This document shows positions 9,045-18,400 of a stretch of 64,000 nucleotides of DNA, in pieces. This DNA comes from Hyphomicrobiales bacterium. GTDB taxonomy: Bacteria > Pseudomonadota > Alphaproteobacteria > Rhizobiales > Rhizobiaceae. The position numbers and the translations under genes were made by a program. The notes under the pieces are model-generated. The model had not been told where the DNA came from. It was given only the letters and a program-made list of their open reading frames with translations, and ran no database searches. Within the stretch, counting starts at the first letter, position 1; each line of letters starts with the position of its first letter. The stretch spans positions 21,556 through 85,555 of the forward strand of contig UICE01000003.1 in NCBI GenBank assembly GCA_900471815.1, written 5' to 3'.

Positions 9045-9407
9045 TCAGGCTGCGACGAGCATTTTTTCGATTTCATTGACGAGATCGCGCAAGTGAAATG
9101 GCTTGGATAGAACCTTGGCATCTTTTGGTGCCTGCGAATCGGCATTTAAAGCCACGGCAGCAAAACCAGTGATAAACATAATCTTCAGGTCCGGATCGAT
9201 TTCAGATGCCCGGCGGGCCAATTCGATCCCGTCCATTTCCGGCATGACAATATCCGTCAGCAACAAGGAAAATGGCTCTTCACGGAGACGATCATAGGCG
9301 CTGGCTCCATTGTCGAAATGCGTGACGTGATAGCCAGCTTTCTCCAGCGCCTTCACCAGGAAGCGCCGCATATCATTGTCGTCTTCTGCAAGAAGTATTC
9401 TTTTCAT
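9045..9407 (-). CDS. cpdR: Single-domain response regulator CpdR
   Basis: The 120-residue receiver domain has the acidic pair at 9-10, phosphoacceptor Asp52 (LLLTDIVMPEMDG) and the conserved Lys in LSKPFHL. It has no output domain. Length, sequence and the neighbouring amidohydrolase match CpdR, which in Caulobacter is phosphorylated through the CckA-ChpT relay; unphosphorylated CpdR brings ClpXP to the pole and primes degradation of CtrA and other substrates. The C-terminus VAA ends in the two alanines that make CpdR itself a ClpXP substrate. Transcribed alone, divergent from the amidohydrolase across 260 bp. Confidence 0.92.
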   Translation of the reverse strand: MKRILLAEDDNDMRRFLVKALEKAGYHVTHFDNGASAYDRLREEPFSLLLTDIVMPEMDGIELARRASEIDPDLKIMFITGFAAVALNADSQAPKDAKVLSKPFHLRDLVNEIEKMLVAA

Positions 9408-9667
9408 CGGTCCGTCCGAATTATCTAGCGCCGATCATCCCCAGACCAGCGTTCTGTAAAATCTACAAAGCGCTTTTTTGGTAAAGATCACGTGAATGAT
9501 TTGCTAGAATAAGGCTGAACGCGAGAAATGTCGAGGTGGTCCGGCGCGGATAGATCATCTTAAGAAAGATCAGCGAATGTTGCTTGCACGATCAATTCCA
9601 TTACAGGCAAACTTGATCTAGAGTATTCAGGCATTGCCTGCAGGTTCAGCAATAACATTTGAAGTGA

Positions 9668-10561
9668 ATGATGACCGTCAACCGCGATTTCCCCGATAGC
9701 TCTCCATTTGAATTGCGGCAGCCATCCGATCAGCGCATTCCATTTGTTTTTAACTCACCCCATAGCGGCCGTTTCTATCCACCGACATTCATCCTGCAAT
9801 CACAGCTTGATGCGCATACCATCCGCCGCTCGGAAGATTGCTTTGTGGATCAGCTCTTCGCATCAGCCGTAATGCTGGGGGCACCGTTAATGCTGGCGCA
9901 TTTCCCGCGTGCTTATCTTGACGTCAATCGCGAACCCTATGAACTCGACCCTAAAATGTTTTTGGAGCCACTGCCTTCGTTTGCGAATGGGCATTCTGCC
10001 AGGGTGGCAGGCGGCCTCGGCACGATTCCGCGGCTTGTTGGGGAAGGGCAGGAAATCTACGCGCAAAAATTTCATATTTCGGAAGCGCTCGGACGTATCG
10101 ATAGTATCTACAAGCCCTATCATTTAATGCTCGGAAATGTGCTTGCGACGACATGTGCCCGTTTTGGCTATGGCGTACTGGTCGATTGCCATTCAATGCC
10201 TGCCAGTATCCGCTTTCCAGAAAGCGGAATGCGCCCGGATTTCATCATAGGCGACCGATTTGGCACGAGTTGCGCGCCCGAATTAGCCAGCGCCGCCATA
10301 CAATTGTTGCGCGAAATGGGTTATGTGGTTGCACACAACAAGCCTTATGCCGGCGGCTACATCACTGAACATTATGGCCGTCCCCTGAAGCATATGCATG
10401 CATTGCAGATCGAGGTTAATCGCGGCCTTTATCTGAATGAGAATACCTACGAAAAAAAACCCGGATTTGAGCAGCTTCAACGGGATATCGGACTGTTCCT
10501 TGCGGACCTGGTTTCCCTGCCGGATTTTTATTTTCTCGATACGCCCTTGGCGGCAGAATAG
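9668..10561 (+). CDS. N-formylglutamate amidohydrolase family protein
   Basis: The 297-residue protein carries family marks: the N-terminal VFNSPHSGRFYP segment, the DVNREPYELDP motif, the metal-binding VDCHSMP and YAGGYITEHYGRP followed by QIEVNRGLY. By family it hydrolyses N-formyl-L-glutamate to formate and glutamate, the last step of one histidine-degradation route. No hut genes adjoin, so the real substrate may be another N-acyl amino acid. In related genomes this gene sits next to cpdR, as here. A second, more distant paralogue is at 61544-62329. Confidence 0.88.
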   Translation: MMTVNRDFPDSSPFELRQPSDQRIPFVFNSPHSGRFYPPTFILQSQLDAHTIRRSEDCFVDQLFASAVMLGAPLMLAHFPRAYLDVNREPYELDPKMFLEPLPSFANGHSARVAGGLGTIPRLVGEGQEIYAQKFHISEALGRIDSIYKPYHLMLGNVLATTCARFGYGVLVDCHSMPASIRFPESGMRPDFIIGDRFGTSCAPELASAAIQLLREMGYVVAHNKPYAGGYITEHYGRPLKHMHALQIEVNRGLYLNENTYEKKPGFEQLQRDIGLFLADLVSLPDFYFLDTPLAAE

Positions 10562-10582
10562 GGTTCCACACCATATCTCAAT

Positions 10583-10659
10583 AAAAAAGACCGCGCGTGA
10601 GCGCGGCCTAAGTCTAGGGAGGAAACGCCCAAGGAGGGCATAGACAGGTCACCCCGTCC
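10583..10659 (-). ncRNA. mmgR: Small RNA of the MmgR / alpha-r8 (Rfam suhB) family
   Basis: On the minus strand a region of about 77 nt begins near 10659 and ends in a strong intrinsic terminator: GCCGCGC-TCAC-GCGCGGT followed by six U (10583-10588). Its middle has the CU-rich TGCCCTCCTTGGGCGTTT and CCTCCC motifs that I recognise from the MmgR family, an Hfq-binding sRNA that in Sinorhizobium limits polyhydroxybutyrate accumulation. Location beside an inositol-monophosphatase (suhB-type) gene and after an N-formylglutamate amidohydrolase fits the family. The 5' end is inferred from the promoter. Confidence 0.82.
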
Positions 10660-10666
10660 ATTTTCT

Positions 10667-10694
10667 AGTTTATGCTGCGTCGCACAAATGTCAA
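10667..10694 (-). promoter_or_regulatory. Sigma-70-type promoter of the small RNA
   Basis: On the minus strand TTGACA (10689-10694) and TAAACT (10667-10672) are separated by 16 nt, placing transcription start near 10659. A perfect -35 box is unusual for this genome and supports strong sRNA expression. Confidence 0.7.
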
Positions 10695-10798
10695 GGTATT
10701 TGAGTGATTTTTTAGCATTCTTATATCATGCCTAAAAAACGCGCATAAATTGCGCGGTTTGATCACAAAAGAGAATAATAAAGTCATCAGGAGCTATT

Positions 10799-11572
10799 TT
10801 GGTCATCGATCTTACCTTTTTGAAGCAAATCGCCGAGGTTGCAGCCCAGCAGACATTGCCGCGTTTTCGCACAGTAGCGCTGGTCGATAATAAATATCAG
10901 ACAGGGTTTGATCCGGTTACCGAAGCTGACAGGGAAGCCGAGCGAGCCATACGTAGCTTGATAAATGCAACTTTCCCCGAACATGGAATTTTAGGCGAGG
11001 AATTTGGTGGAGAGAATTTAGCGCAGCCAAACATTTGGGTCATTGATCCTATTGATGGGACGCGGGCCTTCATCTCCGGCCTGCCGGTATGGGGAACGCT
11101 GGCTGGACTAACAATCAATGGCGATGCGGTGGCGGGGGTAATGTCTCAGCCATTCACGCGCGAGCTTTTCATGTGCGATGGCGATGCCTCTTGGTACGAA
11201 GGACCTGACGGGGTTCGGCGTTTGCAAACGCGCAAGACCACCGAACTGGCCGAGGCAACATTGTTTACGACTACGCCAGCGCTCTTCAAGGGTGCGCAGC
11301 GGGAAGCCTATGACAGGATCGAGTCAACGGCGCGCCTCGCGCGTTACGGTACAGATTGCTACGCTTACGCAATGTTGGCATCAGGATTTGTCGATTTAGT
11401 GATCGAAACCGGACTTCACCCATATGATATCGTGGCGTTGATTCCTATCATCGAAAAGGCCGGTGGCGTTATCACAACCTGGGATGGTGGCGCGGCGGAA
11501 AAAGCAGGCGACATTGTTGCGGCGGCTACACCGGAACTGCACGCCAAAGCGCTGGCCTTGCTCAATCAGTAA
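10799..11572 (+). CDS. hisN: Histidinol-phosphatase, inositol-monophosphatase family (HisN)
   Basis: The 257-residue protein has the metal-binding motifs of the IMPase fold: GILGEEFGGE near 65-74, WVIDPIDGTRAF near 81-92 and HPYDIVALIPII towards the C-terminus. Rhizobial and actinobacterial relatives with this arrangement dephosphorylate histidinol phosphate in histidine biosynthesis; inositol monophosphatase activity is the alternative. The start is TTG at 10799, supported by AGGAG six bases upstream; there is no upstream ATG. Its last 11 bases overlap the convergent lysophospholipase gene. Confidence 0.85.
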   Translation: MVIDLTFLKQIAEVAAQQTLPRFRTVALVDNKYQTGFDPVTEADREAERAIRSLINATFPEHGILGEEFGGENLAQPNIWVIDPIDGTRAFISGLPVWGTLAGLTINGDAVAGVMSQPFTRELFMCDGDASWYEGPDGVRRLQTRKTTELAEATLFTTTPALFKGAQREAYDRIESTARLARYGTDCYAYAMLASGFVDLVIETGLHPYDIVALIPIIEKAGGVITTWDGGAAEKAGDIVAAATPELHAKALALLNQ

Positions 11573-12545
11573 GCTCTGTCTCGTCCGATAATTGCGTTGG
11601 TTCGTTGCCTGTTCCCGGAATGAAGGCATCGAATGCTGCAAAAAACTGTTCGCGATAGAAGTCAGCCTCCTGCAGAATCTCATGCTTTGCACCATCAATT
11701 GTGAGAAGAGTGGTGTTGCGCAGTTGCACAGCATAACGCTCTATTGCCGGGGTTGAGACAATTGTGTCCGCGCCAGCTGCGATAATCAGTAATGGAATGC
11801 GTATTTTCTCGATAAATTCAGGGCGATTGACCCTGTTAATCGCTTTTGCGGCAGCAACAATCCAGCTTGCTGTCGGGCCACCAAGAGCGAGTTCCGGCGC
11901 TTGTTCGAGTACATCGCATTGGCGCTTGTAGCGGCTGGGATCTGATGTGACCGGGTTGTTTTCAAAAGGCCTGGCCTTGTATGGGCCGCTGAGCATGTAG
12001 GTTCTGCCAAGCCCAATGGAGCGCAGCGAGTTTGCGACGATCCTTGCCGTCATTCTTTGTAAGCGCGTCATGGGAATATCAAGCAGGGGTGATGTCAGGA
12101 CCATGCGATGGATTCGGTTGGACATGGAGGGCGCTGCAAGCAGTGCTATGAGGGCACCGGTGGAGTGAGCCAGAACATAGAACGGGCCCTTGCAATCGGG
12201 CAGAAGCACGGTTTCGAAAAACCTTTCGAAGTCGGCAACATAATGTTCAAAGCTTTTTATATGGCCTCGCGCCGCATCACGTAAAATACGGCTTGAGGCC
12301 CCTTGGCCACGCCAGTCAAATGTGGCCACTGTAAAACCCCGCGCCGCAATATCCCTGGCTGTTTCGAAATATTTTTCGATACATTCGCTACGACCGTGCA
12401 AAATAATGACAGTTCCGCGGATCTGGGATGTGCTGGCGGGGATGATTGCATAACGCAGTTGCTTGCGATCCGGCAGATCAAAGCTATCGACACGGGTACC
12501 CGCGGGAATAGGGTTGGACGCAATTTCGACGAGTGATCGGATCAT
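11562..12545 (-). CDS. Alpha/beta hydrolase, monoglyceride lipase / lysophospholipase L2 type
   Basis: The 327-residue protein has the serine-aminopeptidase-S33/PldB layout: oxyanion strand GTVIILHGRSECIEKY near 44-59, the FDWRGQGAS turn, nucleophile elbow AHSTG with Ser128, and an acid/His pair near GADTIVSTPAIE and GAKHEILQE. The family hydrolyses lysophospholipids or monoacylglycerols. No signal peptide is seen, so a cytosolic or membrane-associated role is likely. Convergent with and overlapping hisN by 11 bp. Confidence 0.85.
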   Translation of the reverse strand: MIRSLVEIASNPIPAGTRVDSFDLPDRKQLRYAIIPASTSQIRGTVIILHGRSECIEKYFETARDIAARGFTVATFDWRGQGASSRILRDAARGHIKSFEHYVADFERFFETVLLPDCKGPFYVLAHSTGALIALLAAPSMSNRIHRMVLTSPLLDIPMTRLQRMTARIVANSLRSIGLGRTYMLSGPYKARPFENNPVTSDPSRYKRQCDVLEQAPELALGGPTASWIVAAAKAINRVNRPEFIEKIRIPLLIIAAGADTIVSTPAIERYAVQLRNTTLLTIDGAKHEILQEADFYREQFFAAFDAFIPGTGNEPTQLSDETELTD

Positions 12546-12729
12546 GTGCGGTCGGGTGCCTCAAAGAGCAAGTTGCCTCCGTGATAAAGCCGCTCCGACA
12601 GAACGTCAAACAATGCCTGAAACGGCAAAGCTAAAAATAAAGATCGACCGGAAACTCTGCCTGAGAGCTTCCGGTCAGTACATTGCAGATGGAAGGGACG
12701 TTACATCTGCAATGATTTCGGCTTTTTTA

Positions 12730-13152
12730 TCAGTAGGCCGGATTGATCTCGATGCTGAAGCCGGAGCGGCGATCACGGTCACGTCCGACGCGGCGGGTTT
12801 CAAGAATTTCGCCTCTGCGGGATACGACGACAATCACCGGATTGCCGCGGCGAGAAGCTCTTACAAAATAACGGCCACGTTCGAAATCGATATCGCGAAC
12901 CCGGTAACCGCGACGCTCCAGCATGCGGGCAACATCGCGTGGCCCAAAGCGTTCACGGCGGTCATCGCGCCAGTCCGAACGGTCGCGATCGTAACGGCCA
13001 CGATCCTGAATGAGATAGCCATCCGATTCGTCCTGCTCCAGATAGATGGCAGGTGAGTTATCGCGATAATAACGTTCCTGAGCAAATGCCGAGGAGGCGA
13101 AGCCTGTGATCAAAACGGCGGCTGCAGTAAGAGCGATAAGGGGTCTTTTCAT
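12730..13152 (-). CDS. Small exported Arg/Asp-rich protein, PepSY-like C-terminus
   Basis: A 140-residue protein with a clear Sec signal (MKRPLIALTAAAVLITGFASSAFA). A charged middle rich in Arg, Asp and Tyr follows, then ARMLERRGYRVRDIDFERGRYFVRA and NPVIVVVSRRGEIL, the repeating strand-turn pattern of PepSY-type periplasmic domains. AGGA precedes the ATG. Such proteins are common in Hyphomicrobiales; the function is unknown. Monocistronic, with a 268-bp region to the divergent small heat-shock gene. Confidence 0.75.
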   Translation of the reverse strand: MKRPLIALTAAAVLITGFASSAFAQERYYRDNSPAIYLEQDESDGYLIQDRGRYDRDRSDWRDDRRERFGPRDVARMLERRGYRVRDIDFERGRYFVRASRRGNPVIVVVSRRGEILETRRVGRDRDRRSGFSIEINPAY

Positions 13153-13279
13153 TGTCCTATCCTTTATATGCCGGACCGTATCCGACCTTGGGTGTAGTTA
13201 TAAAATCATCGAGCTGAACGTATTCCGAAGATGATGTTCATTTTGCGTTCATTGAACGTCGCAGTTTCATACAAATAGA

Positions 13280-13420
13280 CTTGAAACCAGGAATTGCGCT
13301 TACCAAATATGGTTTGCAGCCGCCATATCGGGGTTGCTGGTTCAACAGAATTTGCCACATCGGGGATTCTGACGTGAATCAAAAAACGCAAACATTGTCG
13401 CTCTAAAGGAGGGCTTACCC
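13280..13420 (+). promoter_or_regulatory. Candidate heat-shock promoter and ROSE-like leader of hsp20
   Basis: CTTGAA (13280-13285), 17 nt, then CCAAATATGG (13303-13312) resembles an alphaproteobacterial RpoH promoter with a degenerate -10. It would give a leader of about 100 nt. Near its end UCGCU (13398-13402), the core U-Y-G-C-U of ROSE RNA thermometers, lies before the Shine-Dalgarno AAAGGAGGG (13405-13413). GCUCU can pair with AGGGC there but the stem is only 5 bp. Suggestive only. Confidence 0.4.
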
Positions 13421-13888
13421 ATGCGTCACGTTGATTTTTCACCACTCTACCGTTCAACCGTCGGTTTCGACCGGCTTTTCACGATTCTCGACAGTTTGGC
13501 TCAGCCGGAAGGTGCCCAAACTTATCCGCCCTATAATATTGAGCGGACAGGCGAGAACACCTATCGCATCACAATGGCCGTTGCCGGGTTCTCTGAGGAT
13601 GAAATCCAGATTGAAGCCCACCGCAACCAGCTCAAGGTGACGGGCGAAAAGACTGCTGAAAAGTCGGAAGATTCCGAAACTTTGTATCGCGGTATTGCGT
13701 CTCGCGCATTTGAGCGCCGTTTCCATCTTGCCGATTTCGTCGAGGTAAATGGGGCCAGCCTGAAAAACGGCTTGCTGCACATTGATCTCAAGCGCGAAAT
13801 TCCGGAAGAGATGAAGCCGCGCAAGATTGCGGTTACGGCTTTGTCCGATAACGAAGCCAAGCAGATAGAAGCAAAAGCCACTAACTAA
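13421..13888 (+). CDS. Small heat-shock protein, Hsp20 / IbpA type
   Basis: The 155-residue protein begins MRHVDFSPLYRSTVGFDRLF, the IbpA-like N-terminal arm. The alpha-crystallin domain spans about residues 33-125 (YNIERTGENTYRITMAVAGF to LKNGLLHIDLKREIP), followed by a basic tail with the PRKIAV motif that docks neighbouring subunits. It is an ATP-independent holdase that binds unfolding proteins during heat stress. A strong AAAGGAGGG lies 7 nt before the ATG, and an intrinsic terminator follows. Confidence 0.93.
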   Translation: MRHVDFSPLYRSTVGFDRLFTILDSLAQPEGAQTYPPYNIERTGENTYRITMAVAGFSEDEIQIEAHRNQLKVTGEKTAEKSEDSETLYRGIASRAFERRFHLADFVEVNGASLKNGLLHIDLKREIPEEMKPRKIAVTALSDNEAKQIEAKATN

Positions 13889-13910
13889 GCGGCTACTGCG
13901 ATGAGTGGAG

Positions 13911-13936
13911 AGCGGCGCAGCGATGCGCCGCTTTTT
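13911..13936 (+). terminator. Intrinsic terminator of hsp20
   Basis: AGCGGCGCA (13911-13919) and TGCGCCGCT (13924-13932) form a 9-bp stem with a GCGA loop followed by five T. It abuts the stop of the convergent threonine aldolase gene. Confidence 0.85.
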
Positions 13937-14984
13937 ATGCGATCAGATCGCCAAATTGGCGGACTTCTTCTTGCGTCGTAGCAAAGCTGGTTACGAGGCG
14001 GATCATTGTTTCGTCATTTGCAAGCAGGTTTTCTTCGTTGTGGGGCGGCTTCCACTCATAAAAAATGGCTCCGCTTGCCTGTAGGCTCGCCACAACACCC
14101 TTGGGGGCAATCGCAAAGACTTCGTTTGCCTGGGGTTGCCAGGCAAGTCTCATCTTCTTCGAACCAGCAATTTGTTCTGCAAGAAAGCGCGCCATCGTAT
14201 TGGCGTGGGTCGCGAGCTCCAGCCATAATCCGCCAGCAAAATAGGCTTCGAATTGCGCTGCAACGAAACGCGACTTTGAAAAGAGCTGCGCGGATCTCTT
14301 TCGGATAAAGGGCACGTCCTTTGCCTGATCGGGGTTCATGAATATCAATGCTTCTGCACACCAGCAGCCGTTCTTGGTTCCTCCGAACGACAAAATGTCG
14401 ACACCCTGTTTCCACGTCATATCCGCAGGACTGCAGCCAAGGGTAATGAGCGCATTGGCAAAGCGAGCGCCATCCATATGGAGTGGCAGGCTATTATCCT
14501 TGCACAGTGCTGAAATCGCTGAAATTTCGCCGAGCTCATAGATGGTGCCGATTTCTGTGGATTGGGTAATTGAGACACCCATGGGCTGTCCGGCGTGCAC
14601 ATTCCCGGGGGCGAATCCCCGAATAGCTGTTTTAAGATTATTAGTATCAATACGCCCGGTTGGACCGTCTACCGGCTGAAAACGGCCTCCAGCTGAGAGA
14701 AAGCCTGGTGCTCCGCCCTCGTCCTCAATCAGATGGGCCTCACGATGAGCGAAGGTTACGCCGCCTGGCCTGCCGATGGCAGCTTGGGCAAGCGAGTTGG
14801 CGGCAGTGCCAGTTCCGACGAAGAAAACGGCGACCTCCCGTTCAAAGATTGTGTTGAATGTTTCATCTATTGCGCGGTCGAGCGTGCTGGTGCCGTAAGC
14901 CGAGGCAAAGCCATCGGAATGCCGGTTTAAATTCGCGGCAATTTTGGGGTGGGCGCCAGCCCAGTTATCGGACGCAAAGTGCAT
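13935..14984 (-). CDS. ltaE: Low-specificity L-threonine aldolase
   Basis: The 349-residue PLP enzyme has the family pattern: the SDNWAG-type N-terminus, FVGTGTAANSLAQ, HLIEDEGG, LHMDGARFANAL with the PLP-contacting Asp, and FGGTKNG with the Schiff-base lysine. It cleaves L-threonine or L-allo-threonine to glycine and acetaldehyde and may act on other beta-hydroxy amino acids. GAGAGG precedes the ATG. It is divergent from gltB across 430 bp. Confidence 0.92.
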   Translation of the reverse strand: MHFASDNWAGAHPKIAANLNRHSDGFASAYGTSTLDRAIDETFNTIFEREVAVFFVGTGTAANSLAQAAIGRPGGVTFAHREAHLIEDEGGAPGFLSAGGRFQPVDGPTGRIDTNNLKTAIRGFAPGNVHAGQPMGVSITQSTEIGTIYELGEISAISALCKDNSLPLHMDGARFANALITLGCSPADMTWKQGVDILSFGGTKNGCWCAEALIFMNPDQAKDVPFIRKRSAQLFSKSRFVAAQFEAYFAGGLWLELATHANTMARFLAEQIAGSKKMRLAWQPQANEVFAIAPKGVVASLQASGAIFYEWKPPHNEENLLANDETMIRLVTSFATTQEEVRQFGDLIA

Positions 14985-15413
14985 GAAGCAAACCTCTCTT
15001 CAGGATGGATGAGCAGAGGCTTACGCCTTTAGAAGCATAGTGGAAAGCAGCCGTAACTGTTAATAATGGAGGAAGTAACTATTCAGTATTCTATTTTTAG
15101 CGGAAACACCTGCTCTCGTAACTAATGCGAGCAAATTGACAATTTGACGCAATCTTCTTTCGTGGAATGATGTTATTTTTTGCTTTTCCATCTTGTTTGT
15201 TTGGAATAATTCTGGCATACGCTGATACGACAGCATTGCTGTCCTATTTGCGGAGACTGATAATTGAGGACGGCAGTCAAGTGCTTTCGTCCTTCTTAAG
15301 GTGCCCGCAATCTACAATCGGAAGATATGCCGCATGAAGCGGGGCAGGAATTATGCTATTCCGTCCCATATGACTAAGACCGCCCTGTGAGGGCTTCAAT
15401 GGAGGAATTGACG
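14985..15413. promoter_or_regulatory. Region between ltaE and gltB with two leader hairpins
   Basis: This 429-bp stretch has no credible gene. It must hold the gltB promoter. AGGACG (15267-15272) can pair with CGTCCT (15288-15293). Nearer the gene, 15341-15351 (GGGGCAGGAAT) pairs with 15358-15367 (ATTCCGTCCC) over ten pairs with one bulged A. That hairpin ends 46 nt before the gltB ATG, without a U-run. I found no confident sigma-54 -24/-12 promoter. Confidence 0.4.
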
Positions 15414-18400
15414 ATGTCGGATTTGACGCCATCTGTAACGACTGAACTCGCTCAGGCCGTACAGAATCGTGCGGTCAAAACCAATAAATTGTCAGGTTTC
15501 CCCAAAGCCCAAGGCCTTTACGATCCCCGTAATGAACATGACGCATGTGGTGTGGGTTTTGTTGCCCACATGAAGGGCGTAAAGTCCCGCAAGATTATCG
15601 AAGACGGGCTTTTCATGCTCGAAAACCTGACCCATCGCGGTGCTGTTGGTGCCGATCCATTGATGGGCGACGGTGCTGGCATGCTTGTCCAGATTCCTGA
15701 CGCGTTTTTTCGCGCGGACTGGGCAGAAAAGGGTGTCGAGCTTCCTCCGGTCAATCAATATGCCGTTGGCTATTTCTTTATGCCGCAGGACCCGGAAGAG
15801 CGTGCACGTATCGAGCAAGTCGTAGCGGAAGTTATTGCTTCGGAAGGCCAGACACTTATCGGTTTCCGTGACGTGCCCGTTGATAATTCGTCTTTGTCAA
15901 AGGCTCCGCATATTGCTGCCACCGAGCCGTTTCATCGTCAGGTCTTCATTGGACGTAACCCGAATATTGAATCCAATGAAGACTTCGAAGGTCGCCTGTT
16001 TGTCCTGCGCAAGGTGATTTCAAACCGTATCTATCAAGAGAACGGTGGCAAGGAGAGCGACTTTTACGTTGTCTCAATGTCTGCCCGTACGATTGTCTAT
16101 AAGGGCATGTTTCTCGCCTATCAGGTGGGTGCCTATTATAAGGATCTGAAGGACCCACGCTTTGTCAGCGCTGTCGCGCTTGTGCATCAGCGGTTTTCGA
16201 CAAACACGTTCCCTTCCTGGAAGCTGGCGCATCCCTACCGTATGGTTGCGCATAACGGCGAAATCAACACGTTGCGCGGCAACGTCAACTGGATGGCTGC
16301 GAGACAGGCTTCGGTTGATTCCGAGTTTTTTGGCAACGACATCTCAAAGCTCTGGCCAATTTCTTATGAAGGCCAGTCGGATACGGCGTGCTTTGATAAT
16401 GCTTTGGAGTTCCTGTTTCAGGGCGGGTATTCGCTTGCCCATGCAATGATGATGCTGATCCCTGAGGCGTGGTCCGGTAACAAGTTGATCGCCGATGATC
16501 GCAAGGCATTTTATGAGTATCACGCGGCGCTGATGGAGCCGTGGGATGGACCAGCTGCTGTCGCGTTCACGGATGGCCGTCAAATTGGCGCGACCTTGGA
16601 CCGCAATGGTCTGCGTCCAGCGCGCTATCTCGTGACTGATGATGATTTCGTGGTCATGGCCTCGGAGGCGGGTGTGCTTCCTGTGCCGGAAGAAAAGATC
16701 GTCAAGAAGTGGCGGTTGCAGCCCGGTCGCATGCTGCTGATCGATATGGAAAAGGGTGAGATTGTTTCTGATGACACGATCAAATCCGAAATAGCCAATC
16801 GCCATCCATACAAGCAGTGGCTCAAGAACACCCAGTTGATCCTGGAAGAATTGAGCCCGGTTGAGCCGCGCGCCTTGCGCAAGGATGTCAGCCTTCTCGA
16901 TCGCCAGCAGGCATTCGGCTACACGCAGGAAGACACAAGAATCCTGATGTCGCCCATGGCGACGACGGGGCAGGAAGCCATTGGCTCGATGGGTACTGAC
17001 ACGCCGATCTCGGCAATGTCTGACAAGTCGAAGATGCTTTATACCTATTTCAAGCAGAACTTCGCGCAGGTCACCAATCCGCCGATTGATCCGATCCGCG
17101 AAGAGCTGGTGATGAGTCTTGTTTCATTCATCGGTCCACGCCCAAATCTTTTCGATCTGGTTGGAACATCGCGCCGCAAGCGGCTGGAAGTACGCCAGCC
17201 CATCCTGACCAATGGAGATCTGGAGAAAATTCGCTCGATCGGCCATACGGAAGATCGTTTTGACACCAAGACGCTGGATACGGCCTATAATGTTGAAGAA
17301 GGCGCTGCTGGAATGGCCGGTGCCGTGGAGCGGCTTTGTGATCGCGCTGAAGCGGCGGTTCACGGCGGCTACAACATCATCATTCTTTCCGATCGCCAAG
17401 TTGGTCCGGACCGGATTCCAATCCCTGCGCTTCTCGCAACCGCGGCCGTTCACCATCATCTGATCCGCAAAGGGCTGCGTACGTCGGTTGGTCTCGTGGT
17501 TGAGTCGGGCGAGCCGCGTGAAGTGCATCATTTCTGCTGCCTTGCAGGTTATGGTGCGGAAGCAATTAATCCGTATCTGGCTTTTGATACATTGCTCGAT
17601 ATGCACAAGCGGGGTGAATTTCCGCCGGAAGTGGATTCGAGGGAAGTTGTATCGCGCTACATCAAGTCCATCGGCAAGGGCATCCTCAAGGTCATGTCGA
17701 AGATGGGCATTTCGACCTATCAGTCCTATTGCGGTGCTCAGATTTTTGACGCTGTCGGGTTGAAGTCGGAATTTGTTGATCGCTTCTTCTTCGGTACGGC
17801 GACGATGATCGAAGGCGTAGGACTTGAGGAAATAGCGGAAGAAACAGTGCGCCGCCATCGTGACGCCTTTGGCAATGATCCTGTTTTGTCCACTACACTC
17901 GATGTTGGCGGCGAGTATGCCTATCGCATGCGCGGTGAAGCACATTTGTGGTCGCCGGACGCGGTAGCAAAGCTGCAGCATGCCGTGCGTACGGACTCGG
18001 CCAGCACGTTTAAAGAATATTCCGATATGGTGAACAGCCAATCGGCGAGGGCCAAGACCATTCGGGGCCTGTTTAATATCAAAATGGCTGCCGATACCGG
18101 CCGCAAGCCAGTTTCGATTGATGATGTCGAGCCTGCCAAGGAAATCGTAAAGCGGTTTTCCACGGGTGCCATGTCGTTCGGCTCGATCAGCCGCGAAGCC
18201 CATACAACATTGGCTGTAGCGATGAACCGTATTGGTGGTAAGTCGAATACCGGTGAAGGCGGCGAGGAGCCCGATCGCTTCTACCCACTGCCCGATGGCA
18301 AGCCAAATCCGGAACGTTCCGCGATCAAGCAGGTGGCATCCGGGCGCTTTGGTGTCACAACCGAATATCTCGTCAATTCTGACATGATGCAGATCAAGGT

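Noticed and set aside
12463..13056. 197-codon plus-strand frame between the lysophospholipase and hsp20
   Set aside because: Its second half is antisense to the exported 12730-13152 protein with a clear signal peptide and ribosome site; the frame has neither.
13206..13457. 83-codon minus-strand frame antisense to the hsp20 leader
   Set aside because: No ribosome site and no recognisable domain; the region is better explained as promoter and leader.
15190..15240. Possible sigma-54 promoter (TGGCAT) before gltB
   Set aside because: The -12 TTGC element at the needed distance is missing.
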